A DNA stretch of 64,000 bases. Origin: Rhodanobacteraceae bacterium (GTDB lineage Bacteria; Acidobacteriota; Terriglobia; Terriglobales; Acidobacteriaceae). The translations under genes were made by a program, and so were the position numbers. Location of the stretch: contig JANXWZ010000112.1 in assembly GCA_025350865.1 (NCBI GenBank), positions 62,001-126,000 of the forward strand, in the 5' to 3' direction. Below are positions 28,845-41,000 of this stretch, piece after piece. The notes beneath the pieces were generated by a model. That model saw nothing but the letters and a program-made list of their open reading frames with translations, did not search any database and was not told where the DNA came from. Each line of letters starts with the position of its first letter. Position 1 is the stretch's first letter.

Positions 28845-29261
28845 GTGGACATTTTGGCCACTCTCTTCTTCTCGCATTCACACGCGGATGAGGCACTTCG
28901 GGATCAGCTTGAGAAGCACCTTTCGGGGCTTCGGCGGCAGGGCATCATCACGTCATGGCGCGATCGGCGAATCGACGCTGGGTCCGACTTTGCCGACGCC
29001 ATCAACGAGAACCTGGAAAAAGCTGACATCATCCTTTTGCTGGTGAGCCCGGACTTCATTGCCCCTGAATACTGCTCCGAGCATGAGATGAAGCGAGCTC
29101 TTGCAAGACAACGAGAGGGTTCCGCTCGGGTGATCCCGGTCATCTTGAGGCCCTGTGACTGGCATGGGCTGGAGTTCGGGGGCCTGTTAGCAACCCCAAC
29201 AGTTGGAAACACGGAAGTCTGCGTCTGTCTGCGTGAGGCCTTCTCTCCTAATCTCAGATGA
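28845..29261 (+). CDS. stand-alone TIR-domain protein
   Basis: LFFSHSHADE ... GIITSWRDRRIDAGSDF ... ADIILLLVSPDFIAPEYCSEHEMKRAL ... ARVIPVILRPCDW. Confidence 0.8.
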   Translation: MDILATLFFSHSHADEALRDQLEKHLSGLRRQGIITSWRDRRIDAGSDFADAINENLEKADIILLLVSPDFIAPEYCSEHEMKRALARQREGSARVIPVILRPCDWHGLEFGGLLATPTVGNTEVCVCLREAFSPNLR

Positions 29262-29399
29262 CGACGGGAATAAGCGAGCGGTGTTGAGGAAGGAGGTCAT
29301 CTCACACGTTGCAGCCGCTTCGCGTCTTCCGCGCCCACCTCAGCGAGCCTCTGGAACGCCAACTACGCCTTCGGGCGATCTTCGCGCGGGCCGTGAAAC

Positions 29400-29417
29400 C
29401 TAGGGAGACCCCTAGTT
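29400..29417. promoter_or_regulatory. palindromic motif CTAGGG-N5-CCTAGTT, copy 1
   Basis: CTAGGGAGACCCCTAGTT upstream of response regulator gene; second copy at 30411. Confidence 0.65.
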
Positions 29418-29479
29418 GTACGGCGATGCTGCTGCTCTTACCTTGATGAAGTATCTCTCCATCAACTTCAGGAGTTCTC

Positions 29480-30004
29480 ATGGGCCAAGTAAATATCCGA
29501 GATCTGATCGTCGCGAGCGAATCTAACGTGCATCAGATCGGTGCCTGGGAGTCAACTCACGCTCCGTCACACGATATGCTCCCCGTCTCCAATGATCGGG
29601 AGATCGCAGCAAGAGTGTTACTAGCTGAAGATGACGATGCGTTGCGTGCGCTTATGCGAGCGTTTCTTGAGTCTGAGGGCTACCACGTGATCGTCTGCCG
29701 GGACGGTCTTCGAGCCCTGGAGGCGTTCCAGAAGATTCAACACATAGATTTGTTAATCTCCGATCTGCAAATGCCCGGAATGACGGGCGATCATCTCGCG
29801 ACGATCATCTCCGGAATGAGACCGATGTCGCCGATTATTCTTGTGTCCGGATCGGAGTTGAGCCAGGACTTGCGGTCGCTTGTTCGAGAGAAAGGCTGGA
29901 TCTTCCTGGCCAAGCCATTCCAGTTTACGGAAATGCTGAGTGCGATTCATGACATCACCGATACGACTAACCGGCCCCTTAGCGTCGCTCCGTCCTTTGT
30001 GTAG
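29480..30004 (+). CDS. single-domain response regulator (REC)
   Basis: VLLAEDDDALRALMRAFLESEGY ... LLISDLQMPGMTG ... FLAKPF. Confidence 0.85.
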   Translation: MGQVNIRDLIVASESNVHQIGAWESTHAPSHDMLPVSNDREIAARVLLAEDDDALRALMRAFLESEGYHVIVCRDGLRALEAFQKIQHIDLLISDLQMPGMTGDHLATIISGMRPMSPIILVSGSELSQDLRSLVREKGWIFLAKPFQFTEMLSAIHDITDTTNRPLSVAPSFV

Positions 30005-30020
30005 CCAAGCCCTAACGCAT

Positions 30021-30419
30021 ATGCCTTCGTCTATTACGCCGCATCGCTCGATTCTCTGTGTGTCAAACGACGCCTCGCTATTGGAGTCGCGACGCCTGCT
30101 GCTACAGAGAGCCGGCTATACGGTACTGACAATGACGGGCAGCGAAATCTCAGTTTTGTGGGACCTTCCACCGTGCGAGCTGGTCTTGATTTGCCAATCG
30201 GTTGGGGAGCCGGAGCGTTCCAGGTTGCTTGTAAAGCTGCGAGAACGCGGCAATTTGCCTTACATCCTCATGCATCCTCTCTTTGGTGATCCGGAAGCGT
30301 GCTCGTCCGTTGGTATAACGTACGCCTCTCACCGGCCGGAGGACCTGCTGCGATGTGTTGGCGATCTCTTACAGCAAAGGGCGGCACAATCAACGACATG
30401 CGAGCCGCGACTAGGGTAA
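30021..30419 (+). CDS. pseudo-receiver protein (REC-like fold, phospho-acceptor Asp not evident)
   Basis: SILCVSNDASLLESRRLLLQRAGYTVLTM ... CELVLICQSVGEPE. Confidence 0.6.
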   Translation: MPSSITPHRSILCVSNDASLLESRRLLLQRAGYTVLTMTGSEISVLWDLPPCELVLICQSVGEPERSRLLVKLRERGNLPYILMHPLFGDPEACSSVGITYASHRPEDLLRCVGDLLQQRAAQSTTCEPRLG

Positions 30420-30428
30420 TTCCTAGTT
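30411..30428. promoter_or_regulatory. palindromic motif CTAGGG-N5-CCTAGTT, copy 2
   Basis: CTAGGGTAATTCCTAGTT upstream of LuxR-type regulator gene. Confidence 0.65.
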
Positions 30429-30625
30429 ATGGGGAGGGTAGATCTCCCTTTACTGTCTATGGCAACGCGAAGTCGAGTACGACGTTGTCCAGGGCGAAAA
30501 GGGTCCTCCGGCGGACCAGGTCTGCCGGATCGGTAAAGCGCACGCGCAGAACGCGTATTCTGCGTCGGCGGCTGCTTAGCAGGCTAAACTTGACGCAAAG
30601 ACAGCGCTGATCGAAGAAGCCACAT

Positions 30626-31279
30626 ATGGTTCATGCACGAAAGAAACGAGTGCTGATAGCTGACGACCATACCTTGCTCGCCGAGGGTATTGCCCGATTT
30701 CTGTCGGCAGACTATGAAGTGGTTGGTGTCGTCTCCGATGGACGTCAACTTGTGACGGAAGGGACGAGGCTGCGGCCCGACCTGATTGTGCTGGACATCA
30801 GTATGCCGCTTCTGAATGGTATCGAGGCGGCGCGGCAGCTACGGAAAGCTGTCCCGGCAACAAAACTTATATTTGTCACTCAGCAGATCGAGCTTCAGTA
30901 CCTTCGTGCGGCGTTCCATGCTGGTGGCATGGGGTATGTTGCAAAGCAGTCTGCTTCGGATGAGCTTCTGGAAGCGGTGCGAAGCGTCCTAAATGGCGGG
31001 ACGTACATTACACGCTCCCTGCAAGAGAAAGTGGACTTCGCGCCGGTTTCAGAACTGCGACGAGATGAGGCCGGCGATGCCAGCGGCCTGACGACACGGC
31101 AAAGAGAAGTCCTACAGATGGTCGCCGAAGGGAAAACTTCGCGCGAAATTGCGGCTGTCCTGAGAATATCAGCGAAAACAGTTGAGTTTCACAAGAAGTC
31201 ACTTATGGACCAAACAGGTCTTCGAACTGCGGTCGAGCTGACGCGCTATGCGATCGCGACCGGCGTCGTGTCACTATGA
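30626..31279 (+). CDS. NarL/FixJ-type response regulator (REC + LuxR HTH)
   Basis: RVLIADDHTLLAEGIARFL; LTTRQREVLQMVAEGKTSREIAAVLRISAKTVEFHK. Confidence 0.9.
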   Translation: MVHARKKRVLIADDHTLLAEGIARFLSADYEVVGVVSDGRQLVTEGTRLRPDLIVLDISMPLLNGIEAARQLRKAVPATKLIFVTQQIELQYLRAAFHAGGMGYVAKQSASDELLEAVRSVLNGGTYITRSLQEKVDFAPVSELRRDEAGDASGLTTRQREVLQMVAEGKTSREIAAVLRISAKTVEFHKKSLMDQTGLRTAVELTRYAIATGVVSL

Positions 31280-31340
31280 TGGACTTTGAGGCTTTGTAGT
31301 GACTGAAATCGCAACGTTTCTTTGAAGGTATTTAGCTGAT

Positions 31341-34300
31341 ATGTCTGTAGCAACCTCATGGCCGCCCGGCGACAGCGCGATGGCTGAGCTCATTCGCGGC
31401 AAAGACTGGGCCACGACTCCGCTGGGAGCTGTCGACACTTGGCCGCAAGCGTTGCGTGCCACCCTGACCATGATGCTGGATCATCCGCTCCCAATGATTC
31501 TCGGCTGGGGGCCGGGGCTGGTTTCGCTGTACAACGACGCCTATCTTCCCCTGCTTGGGGAAAAACAGGATGTACTGGGGCGGCCACTGCTTGATGTCTG
31601 GGACGAAGCACGGGTGGTCGCGGCTCCGCAGATCGCTCAAGCCATGACTGGGGAAGCCTGTTACTTTTGCAACGCGCGGGTCATGCTCAGGCGTGGCGAT
31701 CAGACCGAAGAGGCCTTCTTCGATTACACCTACAGCCCGGTTCGGAACGAAACCCATGTTGTGGTGGGGGTGCTCAACACTGCTATCGAAGTCACCAATA
31801 AGGTTAGGTTGCGCGAAAGCGAAGCACGTTTCCGCCTCACGCTTCAGGGAGTCGCCGACGCTTTCTACGCTCTCGACCGGGATTGGAAGTTTCTTTTCGC
31901 AAGTAGCGCGGCGTTGAAGCTCTGGAAAAAGGACTCCACCGATATTCTCGGCAGGACGTTGATTGAGGCTTTTCCGGGTATTGAGAGTTCGGAACCGTAC
32001 GATGCGCATGTTCGCGTGATGAGTTCACGCACTCCGGAACATTGTGAGTCGGTGTCCCCGGTGCTCCAGCGGTGGATAGAGCTCGACATTGCCCCAACCC
32101 CGGAGGGTGGCATTTCTGTCGCCTTCCGCGACATCGAAGACCGCAAAGCCGCTGCGGAGGCGTTGGCCGAGGAATTCAAATACACAAGAATTCTCCAGGA
32201 CCTTAGCGCGCGGCTCGTAACGGAAGAAAATATTCAGACTGTCTACGAGGACGTTTTATCGGCGGCAATCGAAATCACGCGGGCAAAGGCGGGCACTGTT
32301 CAAATGCTCAACGATCAGAATGAGGAACTCGCTATCCTCGCGACGCGGGGCTTTAGCCAAAGAACGACGGAGTACTTTGGGCGCGTCGACGCGGGTTCTC
32401 AGACATCCTGCGGTATCGCCCTCCGGACAAAAAGCCGCACGTATTTGGACTTCGATCAAGCCAGCACGGATGTCGCCATTCGTATGCACGTCGAGGACGG
32501 TGTGCTCTCCGCACTGTCTTTGCCTCTGTTGTCCCGCTCCGGCAAGCCGATCGGAATGGTTTCCACTCATTGGGGCGAGTTCGGTCATCGTCCGTCGGAA
32601 CGCGAATTGCGTTTTCTTGATTTGCTCATTCGACAGGCTGCCGATTTGATTGAACAAAGACGAGCCGAGGCGGCGCTGCGCGAAAGGGACCGACGATACC
32701 ATACCTTGTTTTCAGCCTCGCCGGCACCCTTCCTGATCGTCAAGCCGGATGCACCGCGCTTCACCATCACCGCGGTCAACAACGCCTACCTATCCGCCAC
32801 AATGCGGAAGCGCGATGAGATTGTGGGGCGCGGTATCTTCGAGGCGTACCCTGACAACCCTGACGCCGCGATCATCGGGAGCGTGAGCACCTTGCGCGCC
32901 TCGCTGGAACGTGTGATCGCTTCCCGCCGACCGGACCCGCTGCCTGGCCTGAAGTACGACATTGCTCGACCGGACGGCACGTTTGAAGAAAGGTGGTGGA
33001 GCCCAGTCAACTCACCTGTGCTCGGCAAGAACGGCGAGGTGGAAGCTATCATCCACAACGCTCATGACGTGACCGAGGAACACCGCGCGGAGGCGGAGCT
33101 TCGCTATCGCGCTGAGCAATTCGAAACGCTGGTCCGCCAGGCACCCATCGGGATTTACCTGATCGATAGCAATTTCTGCATCGTGCAGGTGAACCCCATC
33201 GCCCAACCGGTCTTTGGCGACATTCCCGACCTCGTCGGGCGCGACTTCGACGAAGTGATCCACATTCTCTGGGATAAGTCGTACGCGGATGAGGTCGTGG
33301 AACTCTTCCGCCAAACGCTCGAGACGGGCAAGCCGTATGAGACGCCGGAGCGCGCCGAATCTCGTGCTGACCTGGGTCTGGTCGAGTATTACTCCTGGAA
33401 TATCAATCGCATCACGCTGCCGAACGGTAGCTACGGCGTCGTCTGCTACTTCAGCGATATCTCTGAACAGGTTCGGGCGCGTTTGGCAATCGCGGAGTCG
33501 GAAAAGAAGTATCGCGCGCTGTTCGAAGGCATGGGCGAAGGTTTCGTCATCCTTGAGCGGGTCGACTCAGGCGAATACGAACGCCGGGACTACCGGTACA
33601 TGATAGCGAACCCCGCCTGGGCGCGCCATACCGGCCTCCCCAACTGGCAGGGGCACACCGTACTTGAACTGACGCCGGCGATGGAGGCTTCGGTTTTCGA
33701 TCACTTCGATGCCGCCTTGAGCACGGGTACGACGCAAGTCTTCGAAGGCTACCACGCCAGCGGAAAGTACTGGGTACACGCGGAGGCGTTCCCTACGGGA
33801 CAACCGCATCAGGTGGCCGTCGTCTTCTCGAATATCAACGAACGCAAGCAGGCTGAGGAGGCCCTACGCACAAGTGAAGAACGCTTCCGTCTCTTCGTTG
33901 AAAACGTGCGCGAGTACGCACTCGTCCAGACCGACTTCGAAGGCATCGTTACAAGTTGGAATCCGGGCGCCGAGCGCCTCTTTGGCTACGCCAGCGCGGA
34001 AGTCGTTGGCAAACCGTTCTCCATGCTCGTTCCAGAGAAGGACCGCCATGGCGGCCTCATCGCACGCGAAATGGCGGCGCTTTCGCGTGGCCAGCGGAGC
34101 AGCGACGCCCATTTCATGGAGCGTAAAGACGGGTCAACTTTCTTTGCGGAGTGGGTCACTGAGCCAGTGCTCGACGACGACGGCAAACTGCGCGGCACGG
34201 CGAAGGTGATGCGCGACGAAACAGAGCGTCAGCGTGCCGACCAAAACCTGCGCGGTTCCCTCGCTGAAAAAGAGGCCCTCCTAGCCGAAGTCCACCATCG

Positions 34301-34919
34301 TGTGAAGAACAACCTGCAGGTGATCACCAGTCTGCTGAACCTCCAGTCGCGGGGTTTGAAGGACGCGGAAATATCGGGGCTGTTCAACGAGACGCGGAAC
34401 CGAGTGCAGTCCATCGCTTCCATTCACGAGATGCTGTATCGATCCAAGAATTTTGCGCAGATCGACCTCTTTGCCTATGCTGAGCAGCTTGTTCCGACAT
34501 TGGTCCGGTTCTACGGCGCGCAATCGCGAGTGCGTGTCACGATGGAGGGCGGAGGAGTCTCGCTGGAGTTGGAACGGGCTGTACCGTTTGGCTTGCTTCT
34601 CAATGAAATCGTCTCCAATGCTCTCAAGCATGGCTTGCCGCCATCTGAGACAGGCATGCTTCGCGTTAGTCTGACGGGGAATGAGGGGACCATCTTTCTT
34701 TCGGTGAAAGACTCTGGTTCTGGACTTCCTGATGATTTCGAGCCAGAACAAGTTTCTTCGCTTGGGCTCAGATTGGTCCGTATACTTGTGAAACAGTTAG
34801 GCGGAGATATTAAATTCAAATCCGACGCGGGGACTTCTGTGGACGTGTGCATCCCGTTGCGAGCAGGAACGCAGAACGATGAACCCACCGGCCACGTCCA
34901 GCAAAATACTGATCGTTGA
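31341..34919 (+). CDS. multi-PAS/GAF sensor histidine kinase, HWE/HisKA_2 type
   Basis: Several PAS segments, [19 protein letters not shown] dimerisation motif, C-terminal HATPase motifs. Confidence 0.9.
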   Translation: MSVATSWPPGDSAMAELIRGKDWATTPLGAVDTWPQALRATLTMMLDHPLPMILGWGPGLVSLYNDAYLPLLGEKQDVLGRPLLDVWDEARVVAAPQIAQAMTGEACYFCNARVMLRRGDQTEEAFFDYTYSPVRNETHVVVGVLNTAIEVTNKVRLRESEARFRLTLQGVADAFYALDRDWKFLFASSAALKLWKKDSTDILGRTLIEAFPGIESSEPYDAHVRVMSSRTPEHCESVSPVLQRWIELDIAPTPEGGISVAFRDIEDRKAAAEALAEEFKYTRILQDLSARLVTEENIQTVYEDVLSAAIEITRAKAGTVQMLNDQNEELAILATRGFSQRTTEYFGRVDAGSQTSCGIALRTKSRTYLDFDQASTDVAIRMHVEDGVLSALSLPLLSRSGKPIGMVSTHWGEFGHRPSERELRFLDLLIRQAADLIEQRRAEAALRERDRRYHTLFSASPAPFLIVKPDAPRFTITAVNNAYLSATMRKRDEIVGRGIFEAYPDNPDAAIIGSVSTLRASLERVIASRRPDPLPGLKYDIARPDGTFEERWWSPVNSPVLGKNGEVEAIIHNAHDVTEEHRAEAELRYRAEQFETLVRQAPIGIYLIDSNFCIVQVNPIAQPVFGDIPDLVGRDFDEVIHILWDKSYADEVVELFRQTLETGKPYETPERAESRADLGLVEYYSWNINRITLPNGSYGVVCYFSDISEQVRARLAIAESEKKYRALFEGMGEGFVILERVDSGEYERRDYRYMIANPAWARHTGLPNWQGHTVLELTPAMEASVFDHFDAALSTGTTQVFEGYHASGKYWVHAEAFPTGQPHQVAVVFSNINERKQAEEALRTSEERFRLFVENVREYALVQTDFEGIVTSWNPGAERLFGYASAEVVGKPFSMLVPEKDRHGGLIAREMAALSRGQRSSDAHFMERKDGSTFFAEWVTEPVLDDDGKLRGTAKVMRDETERQRADQNLRGSLAEKEALLAEVHHRVKNNLQVITSLLNLQSRGLKDAEISGLFNETRNRVQSIASIHEMLYRSKNFAQIDLFAYAEQLVPTLVRFYGAQSRVRVTMEGGGVSLELERAVPFGLLLNEIVSNALKHGLPPSETGMLRVSLTGNEGTIFLSVKDSGSGLPDDFEPEQVSSLGLRLVRILVKQLGGDIKFKSDAGTSVDVCIPLRAGTQNDEPTGHVQQNTDR

Positions 34920-36387
34920 AGACGAACTGGTCGTTGCCGCCGATTTGGAAGATCATCTTCGCGATCTAGGCTTCGAGATAGTCGGCACTGCTGGTACCGC
35001 CGAGCAGGCTCTAGCGCTTGCGGCCCGGGAGCGTCCGGAACTTATCCTGATGGACATCCAGTTGCAAGGGAAGTCGGAGGGAATTGAAACCGCCGATGCT
35101 ATTCGACGCAAGTGGGACATTCCCGTCGTCTTTCTCACCGCGTACACGAATGAAGACATCATGCGGAAGGCCCGGGCCGCCGGTGCCTATGGTTTTCTGA
35201 GCAAGCCGTTTCGGGTTGAAGATCTGAAGGCAACGATCCTTATTGCCTTGCAGCAGCATCGACTTGGCAAGGAACTTTTCGCCGAGCACAACTGGCTTAC
35301 GACCATGCTCGCAAGCTTGAGCGACGGGGTAATCGCAGCGGACGCGAGCGGCTGCGTCCGCTATGTGAATCCGGCAGCGGAGATATTGACGAATTGGTCC
35401 TCACAGGAAGCTGTAGGAAAGGCCATTGAAGAGGTCTACCCGCTGACCCACATGGACGGCTCTGAAGTGCTGCAGTGTCACCTGCGTCGGGCCCTGGAAG
35501 CCAGGAGTCCTATCCCGAAAGAGTGGTTCCTCATGAAGGTCAGGGACGGTCATTATCTTCCCGTCGAAGACTCTGCCGCGCCGATTATTGAGGAGGGTCA
35601 TCTGCTGGGCGCCGTCACAATTTTCCTGGACATCACGGATCGTCTGGAAGCGGAAGCGCGACAGCAGGCGGAGCAGGGTCGGCTGAAGGAAGAAGTGAAG
35701 ACGACAAGCGTCGCACTCGGACATTCGCAGGAAGAGCTACGAGCGCTTTCCGGGCGATTGCTTACCGCGCAGGAGGATGAGCGACGGCGTGTCGCTCGCG
35801 AACTTCACGATGATCTTGGCCAAAGGACGGCTCTGATGGGCTGGCGCATCGCAGAGCTGAGCAAGCTGTCCGACAAAATACCAGCCAATGCGCAAACGGA
35901 AATCGACTCTCTGAGGGAAGACCTCAACTATATTGCGACAGGTCTTCGCGAGGTCTCACACCGATTGCATCCGGCGGCGACCGTTGATTTGGGATTGGTA
36001 ACAGCCCTGACCGAACTGGTCTACCAACAGCGAGCTCAAGGTACAGACGTCTCGCTGATTGCCCGGGAACTTCCTGAGAAAATGTCCATCGAGATCAGCA
36101 CTGCGCTCTATCGTATTGCCCAGGAAGCATTGAGAAATGCTGTTCAGCATGCACCCGAGTGCCCAATCTCTATCAAGGTATCGGTCGATTCCAACGCTGT
36201 TGAGTTGAGGATCGAGGATCCCGGTCCCGGTTTCGATATGCAATCGGCTCGACAGTCGGGCGGCCTTGGCCTGCTGAGTATGCAGGAACGTGCGCGAATA
36301 CTTGGGGGCACCTTCGATGTAAAAGCGGTATTGAATGAAGGTACGTCTGTAACCGTGTCCATCCCGCTTGCCAAGGTATCGAGATGA
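34879..36387 (+). CDS. REC-PAS-HisKA_3 histidine kinase
   Basis: [61 protein letters not shown]. Confidence 0.9.
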   Translation: MNPPATSSKILIVEDELVVAADLEDHLRDLGFEIVGTAGTAEQALALAARERPELILMDIQLQGKSEGIETADAIRRKWDIPVVFLTAYTNEDIMRKARAAGAYGFLSKPFRVEDLKATILIALQQHRLGKELFAEHNWLTTMLASLSDGVIAADASGCVRYVNPAAEILTNWSSQEAVGKAIEEVYPLTHMDGSEVLQCHLRRALEARSPIPKEWFLMKVRDGHYLPVEDSAAPIIEEGHLLGAVTIFLDITDRLEAEARQQAEQGRLKEEVKTTSVALGHSQEELRALSGRLLTAQEDERRRVARELHDDLGQRTALMGWRIAELSKLSDKIPANAQTEIDSLREDLNYIATGLREVSHRLHPAATVDLGLVTALTELVYQQRAQGTDVSLIARELPEKMSIEISTALYRIAQEALRNAVQHAPECPISIKVSVDSNAVELRIEDPGPGFDMQSARQSGGLGLLSMQERARILGGTFDVKAVLNEGTSVTVSIPLAKVSR

Positions 36388-36439
36388 AGTGGCAGGATAA
36401 TGGGGGCGATTATGAGTCACTTCGACGCCATGCTTCACC

Positions 36440-38047
36440 TTACTGCGGCGGCCCCTCTGCAACTTCGTGCTCTGTCGAAAGAGGCAGAAAACAGGAAAAG
36501 ACGGTTCCATGCCGCTTGTCAATCCGGGTGCTTCGAAACTGCAGCCTTCCCTTATGCTTTTCAACCAAACCTAAGCTAACCCACAGGCCCAGACCGGTTC
36601 CAGTCGAAGCCTTCGTTGTAAAGAAGGGTTTGAACAGGCGTTTCATCGTGGCGGGACTCATACCGATGCCCGTATCGCTTACACTGACGCGCACGCCACG
36701 TCTTCCAGAGCGCCAGTCTTTGGCGTTGCATACCTTCAGGGTGAGGCGTCTTTCAGAGCATGAAGCCATCGCGTCAAGGGCATTTCCCACTAGATTGGCG
36801 AGCACCTGTCTGATCTCATTTTCAAATGCCATGAGCGGGTCGCAAGGCCGATATTGCTTATCGACCGACACCTGAAGATTACGGATTCTCCCCTGGTGCA
36901 GGGTCATGACCGAGTCTAGAACGTTAGCCAGGTTTACTTGCGTCGGGCGTGTTGTCTGGCGATGGAAGCGAAGTGTCTCGGTCGTTATGTGTGTGATACG
37001 TACCAGCTCTTCATTTGCCAGTTGAATGTATTGCAGCACGGATGACTCTGGATCAAGTTCACGCTCTACGATGTAAAGGAGATTCGTGATCGCCTCCAGT
37101 GGATTATTGATTTCGTGCGAAATGCTTGAGGCAAGACGTCCGACAATCGCCAACTTTTCACTTTCGCGCAGGACTTGTTCCGTCCGTTCCTGTTGCGTTA
37201 TGTCCTGGAAGATCGTGACCGCGCCCAGCGTGGCTCCTTTTTCAATGATGGGCGTCGCCGAGGCTTCCACCGAAAGCATGCGGCCATCTTTGCTTGTCAC
37301 GCAGAATTTGTGTTTGGTAACAGGCACATGTGTTTCGAGAGCCTTTCGCAATTGGCGATGATCTCCAGATGTGCCGTCGTGCTCCATCGAAGGAAAAACT
37401 TCTTCAAAGGCTCGCCCTTTTGCTTCCTGTTGTGTCCATCCGGTGAGGGCTTCAGCCGCAGAATTTAGATACCGGACGTAGCCCTCTTCGTCTGTCGCAA
37501 TCACGCCGTCACTGAGCGAGCCTAGCAGGGTCGTAAACCATGTATGTTCCCGAAGCAGCACTTGCATGAGTTGATGCCGCGCAAGCGCCAGTCGGATTGT
37601 CCCGTTCAACTCTTCGAGACGGAACGGTTTCGTAAGATAGCCATAGGCGATGGCATCTTTAGCGCGTGCGATGACTTCCGGCGTGCTATTCGCCGTAAGA
37701 AACACGACGGGTATCCCCCATCGGTCACGAATTAAGGCGGCTGCAGCAATTCCATCCATGGGCCCAGGGAGACGGACATCCATAAGCACAAGGTCTGGCC
37801 GGCCAGCTTCAGCCATGTTAAGTGCTTGCCGGGCTGTCCGAGCCAGTCCCATGACTTGGAAACCCAGTCCTTCGAGGCTACCTTCCAGGTCCAGGGCGAT
37901 GGTCAGCTCATCCTCGACGATGAGGACCTTTGGTACGAATTCAGATGGAAGTTCCGGTCTCATCAACTCTCTGTTCGATGCAAAAGCTAGAAAAAAAGCC
38001 GTTTGACCAGCCAATAACACTGGCCGTCGGGACTTGTGATGGCTCAC
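36440..38047 (-). CDS. REC-PAS hybrid sensor histidine kinase (HisKA/HATPase)
   Basis: VLIVEDELTIALDLEGSL; ASSISHEINNPLEAITNLLYIVE; GIGMSPATMKRLFKPFFTTKASTGTGLGLWV. Confidence 0.9.
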   Translation of the reverse strand: MSHHKSRRPVLLAGQTAFFLAFASNRELMRPELPSEFVPKVLIVEDELTIALDLEGSLEGLGFQVMGLARTARQALNMAEAGRPDLVLMDVRLPGPMDGIAAAALIRDRWGIPVVFLTANSTPEVIARAKDAIAYGYLTKPFRLEELNGTIRLALARHQLMQVLLREHTWFTTLLGSLSDGVIATDEEGYVRYLNSAAEALTGWTQQEAKGRAFEEVFPSMEHDGTSGDHRQLRKALETHVPVTKHKFCVTSKDGRMLSVEASATPIIEKGATLGAVTIFQDITQQERTEQVLRESEKLAIVGRLASSISHEINNPLEAITNLLYIVERELDPESSVLQYIQLANEELVRITHITTETLRFHRQTTRPTQVNLANVLDSVMTLHQGRIRNLQVSVDKQYRPCDPLMAFENEIRQVLANLVGNALDAMASCSERRLTLKVCNAKDWRSGRRGVRVSVSDTGIGMSPATMKRLFKPFFTTKASTGTGLGLWVSLGLVEKHKGRLQFRSTRIDKRHGTVFSCFLPLSTEHEVAEGPPQ

Positions 38048-41000
38048 TCACTCTCGATAGGTATTAAGTTGCAGCTAGATATTGCCGAGGAAGCGAGGTC
38101 ACCTGTGGCGAACAAAAGCTTGGAGAGTGTAGCGAACAGCAACCATCTGGAAGGTGGAACGGGTATCAAGGCGTCAGACACCACTGTTGTGGGCATCGGC
38201 GCGTCTGCGGGCGGGTTGGCGGCACTGAAGCAGCTTTTTGAGCGCATCCCCAGTGATAGCGGTCTGGCGTTCGTGGTGGTAGTGCATCTATCCCCTGAGC
38301 ATAAAAGCTTGATGGCGGACCTTTTGCAAGTGAGCGTCAAATTCCCTGTTCGTCAGGTGACTGAAACCACGGCGATAGAACCCAACAACGTCTACGTGAT
38401 ACCCCCGAATGCCAACTTGAGCGCGATCGACACCCACCTGCGCCTTTCTGAATTAGAAGAGCGAAGGCGGGAGCGCGCACCCATCGATCACTTTTTCCGA
38501 ACCTTGGCGAAGACGCATGACGGGCATTCCATAGGTGTGATACTTACCGGAACGGGATCGGATGGCACCCTGGGTCTACGGGAGATCAAGGCCAAGGGTG
38601 GGCTTATTATCGTCCAGGATCCGAATGAAGCTGAATTCGACGGCATGCCGCAAAGCGCAATTACAACCGGCATAGTGGACCGCGTGCTAACCATCAACGA
38701 AATCGCCTCTACGCTTGTCAGACTTGGGAAGTCCAGCCCCAGACTTGATCTGCCAGCCGAGGTTGAGCAAGCCGACCAACCTGAGAAGCTCCTGCTTCCC
38801 AAGGTTCTGGCACTCATGAAGACGCGAACGGACCGGGACTTCAGCCGCTATAAACCTGCGACCGTCTTGCGGCGAATAGCGCGAAGAATGCAGCTGAACT
38901 ATATTGACGATTTTGCGAAGTATCTGGAGACCCTGCGCAATCAGCCCGACGAAGTCCGAGCTCTGGCCGATGACCTGTTGATTACGGTGACCAGCTTCTT
39001 CCGTGACCCGGATGTATTTCACAAATTGGAAAAGGAGATCATCCCTAAACTCTTCCATGACAAGTCTAGCGAGGACACCATTCGTGTGTGGTCGGTAGGA
39101 TGCGCCACAGGCGAAGAGGCGTATTCCGTAACCATTCTTTTACTCGAAGAAGCGGCCCGTATGGCCACCCCGCCAAAGCTGCAGGTCTTTGCCTCCGATC
39201 TGCACAAGCGCTCTCTTGATGGGGCAAGGGAGGGCTTATACCCTGGAGACATCGAAACCGACGTGAGCCCCGAGAGATTGCAGCAGTTCTTTCGCAAGGA
39301 GAACGGCGGTTATCGTATCTGCAAAGAAGTCCGGGATGCCGTGGTTTTCGCCCCGCACAATCTGCTAAGCGATCCCCCTTTTTCGCGCCTTAACCTGATC
39401 ACATGCCGCAATCTCCTGATCTACCTGGATCGCTCCGTTCAACGCGATGTCATTGACCTCTTCCACTACGCGTTAGCTCCGCATGGTTATCTCATGCTTG
39501 GCTCCGCGGAGACCACGGACGCATCTGAACTTTTCCGTACTGAAGACAAAAAGCTTTGCATCTACGAGAAACGGAATGTTCCCGCACCTGAGCCTCGGCT
39601 GCCGGTGTTTCCTATGACCCGCTTGCGCGTGCCCGTAGATTCATTCGCGCGGTATGAGAGTGTGCAGACATCTGTTGCATACCCATCGCTGCACCAGAAT
39701 CTTGTCGAGCGGTTTGCTCCGCCAAGCGTCCTCATCGGATACGACAATAAGCTGGTCCATCTCTCGGAACACGCCGGGCGTTATCTTGTACCGCCGGGCG
39801 GCGAGGTTACTTACAGTGCGGTCCGCATGGTTCGCGAAGAGTTGCGAATTGAGCTGCAGGCGCTTCTGCAATCCGCAAGGGAGAACAAAGAGCCGGTCGA
39901 CTCCAAGCCGATCGTGGTTCGATTTGACGGTCACAAAGCGCCGGTCGTGATGCACGTCCGTCCCGCTCAAGGGGCTGATCAAGAAGGCTTTGTCCTTGTG
40001 ATGTTCGACGAGCATCAGGCGATTCCAGCCGATAGTCCCATTCGGGATCCTATTCTAACTGCCGCACCAGAGGCAGCGGCCAGGCGGCTCGCAGAGTTGG
40101 ACACTGAACTAAACCTTGCACGCCAGCGACTGCAGACCGTGATCGAGGAGTACGAAACGAGCCAGGAAGAGATGAAAGCTGCCAACGAGGAGATGCAGTC
40201 AACCAATGAGGAACTGCGATCCACAATGGAAGAGCTAGAGACCTCGAAAGAGGAGCTCCAAAGCATCAATGAAGAGCTACAGACCGTAAACCAGGAGAAT
40301 CGCCATAAGGTTGAGGAGCTCTCTCAACTCTCAAGCGATCTGCAGAATTTACTTGGTGCGACCGATATCGCGACGCTGTTTCTGGATCGCGACCTCCGCA
40401 TCATGCGCTTCACGCCCAGGGTAGCGGAAATCTTCAACATACGCGTTACAGACCGTGGGCGACCTATCTCAGACCTGACTCACCGTCTTGGGTATCAGAA
40501 GCTCCGTGAGGACGCCCAGTCTGTCTTGAATCGCCTGATTCCAATTGAGCAAGAGGTGAAGGATGACGCGGACCGCTGGTACATGAGTCGTGTTTTGCCT
40601 TATCGAAGCACCGACGATCGTATTGAAGGCGTTGTCATCACCTTCATCGAGATCACCGAACGTAAACAGGCCGAGGAGCGGCAACTGCTCCTTATGGGAG
40701 AGTTGAACCATCGCGTCAAAAACACTCTGGCGACAGTTCAATCCATCGCAAACCAGACCCAGGCAAGCACGCCCGATCCTTTGCAGTTTGCGGAGAAGTT
40801 TCAAGCACGTATACAAGCTCTCTCACGCGCCCACGGATTGCTGACTCGCCGAAGCTGGGAGTCCGCGGATGTCAAAGATATCGTGCATGACCAGGTGCTT
40901 GTTGATGACAAAGATGGAAACATCTCTACATCTGGCGCCTCTGCCCTTCTCAAGCCACAGGCTGCTGTGGCACTTTCCCTGGTCCTCCATGAGTTGACGA

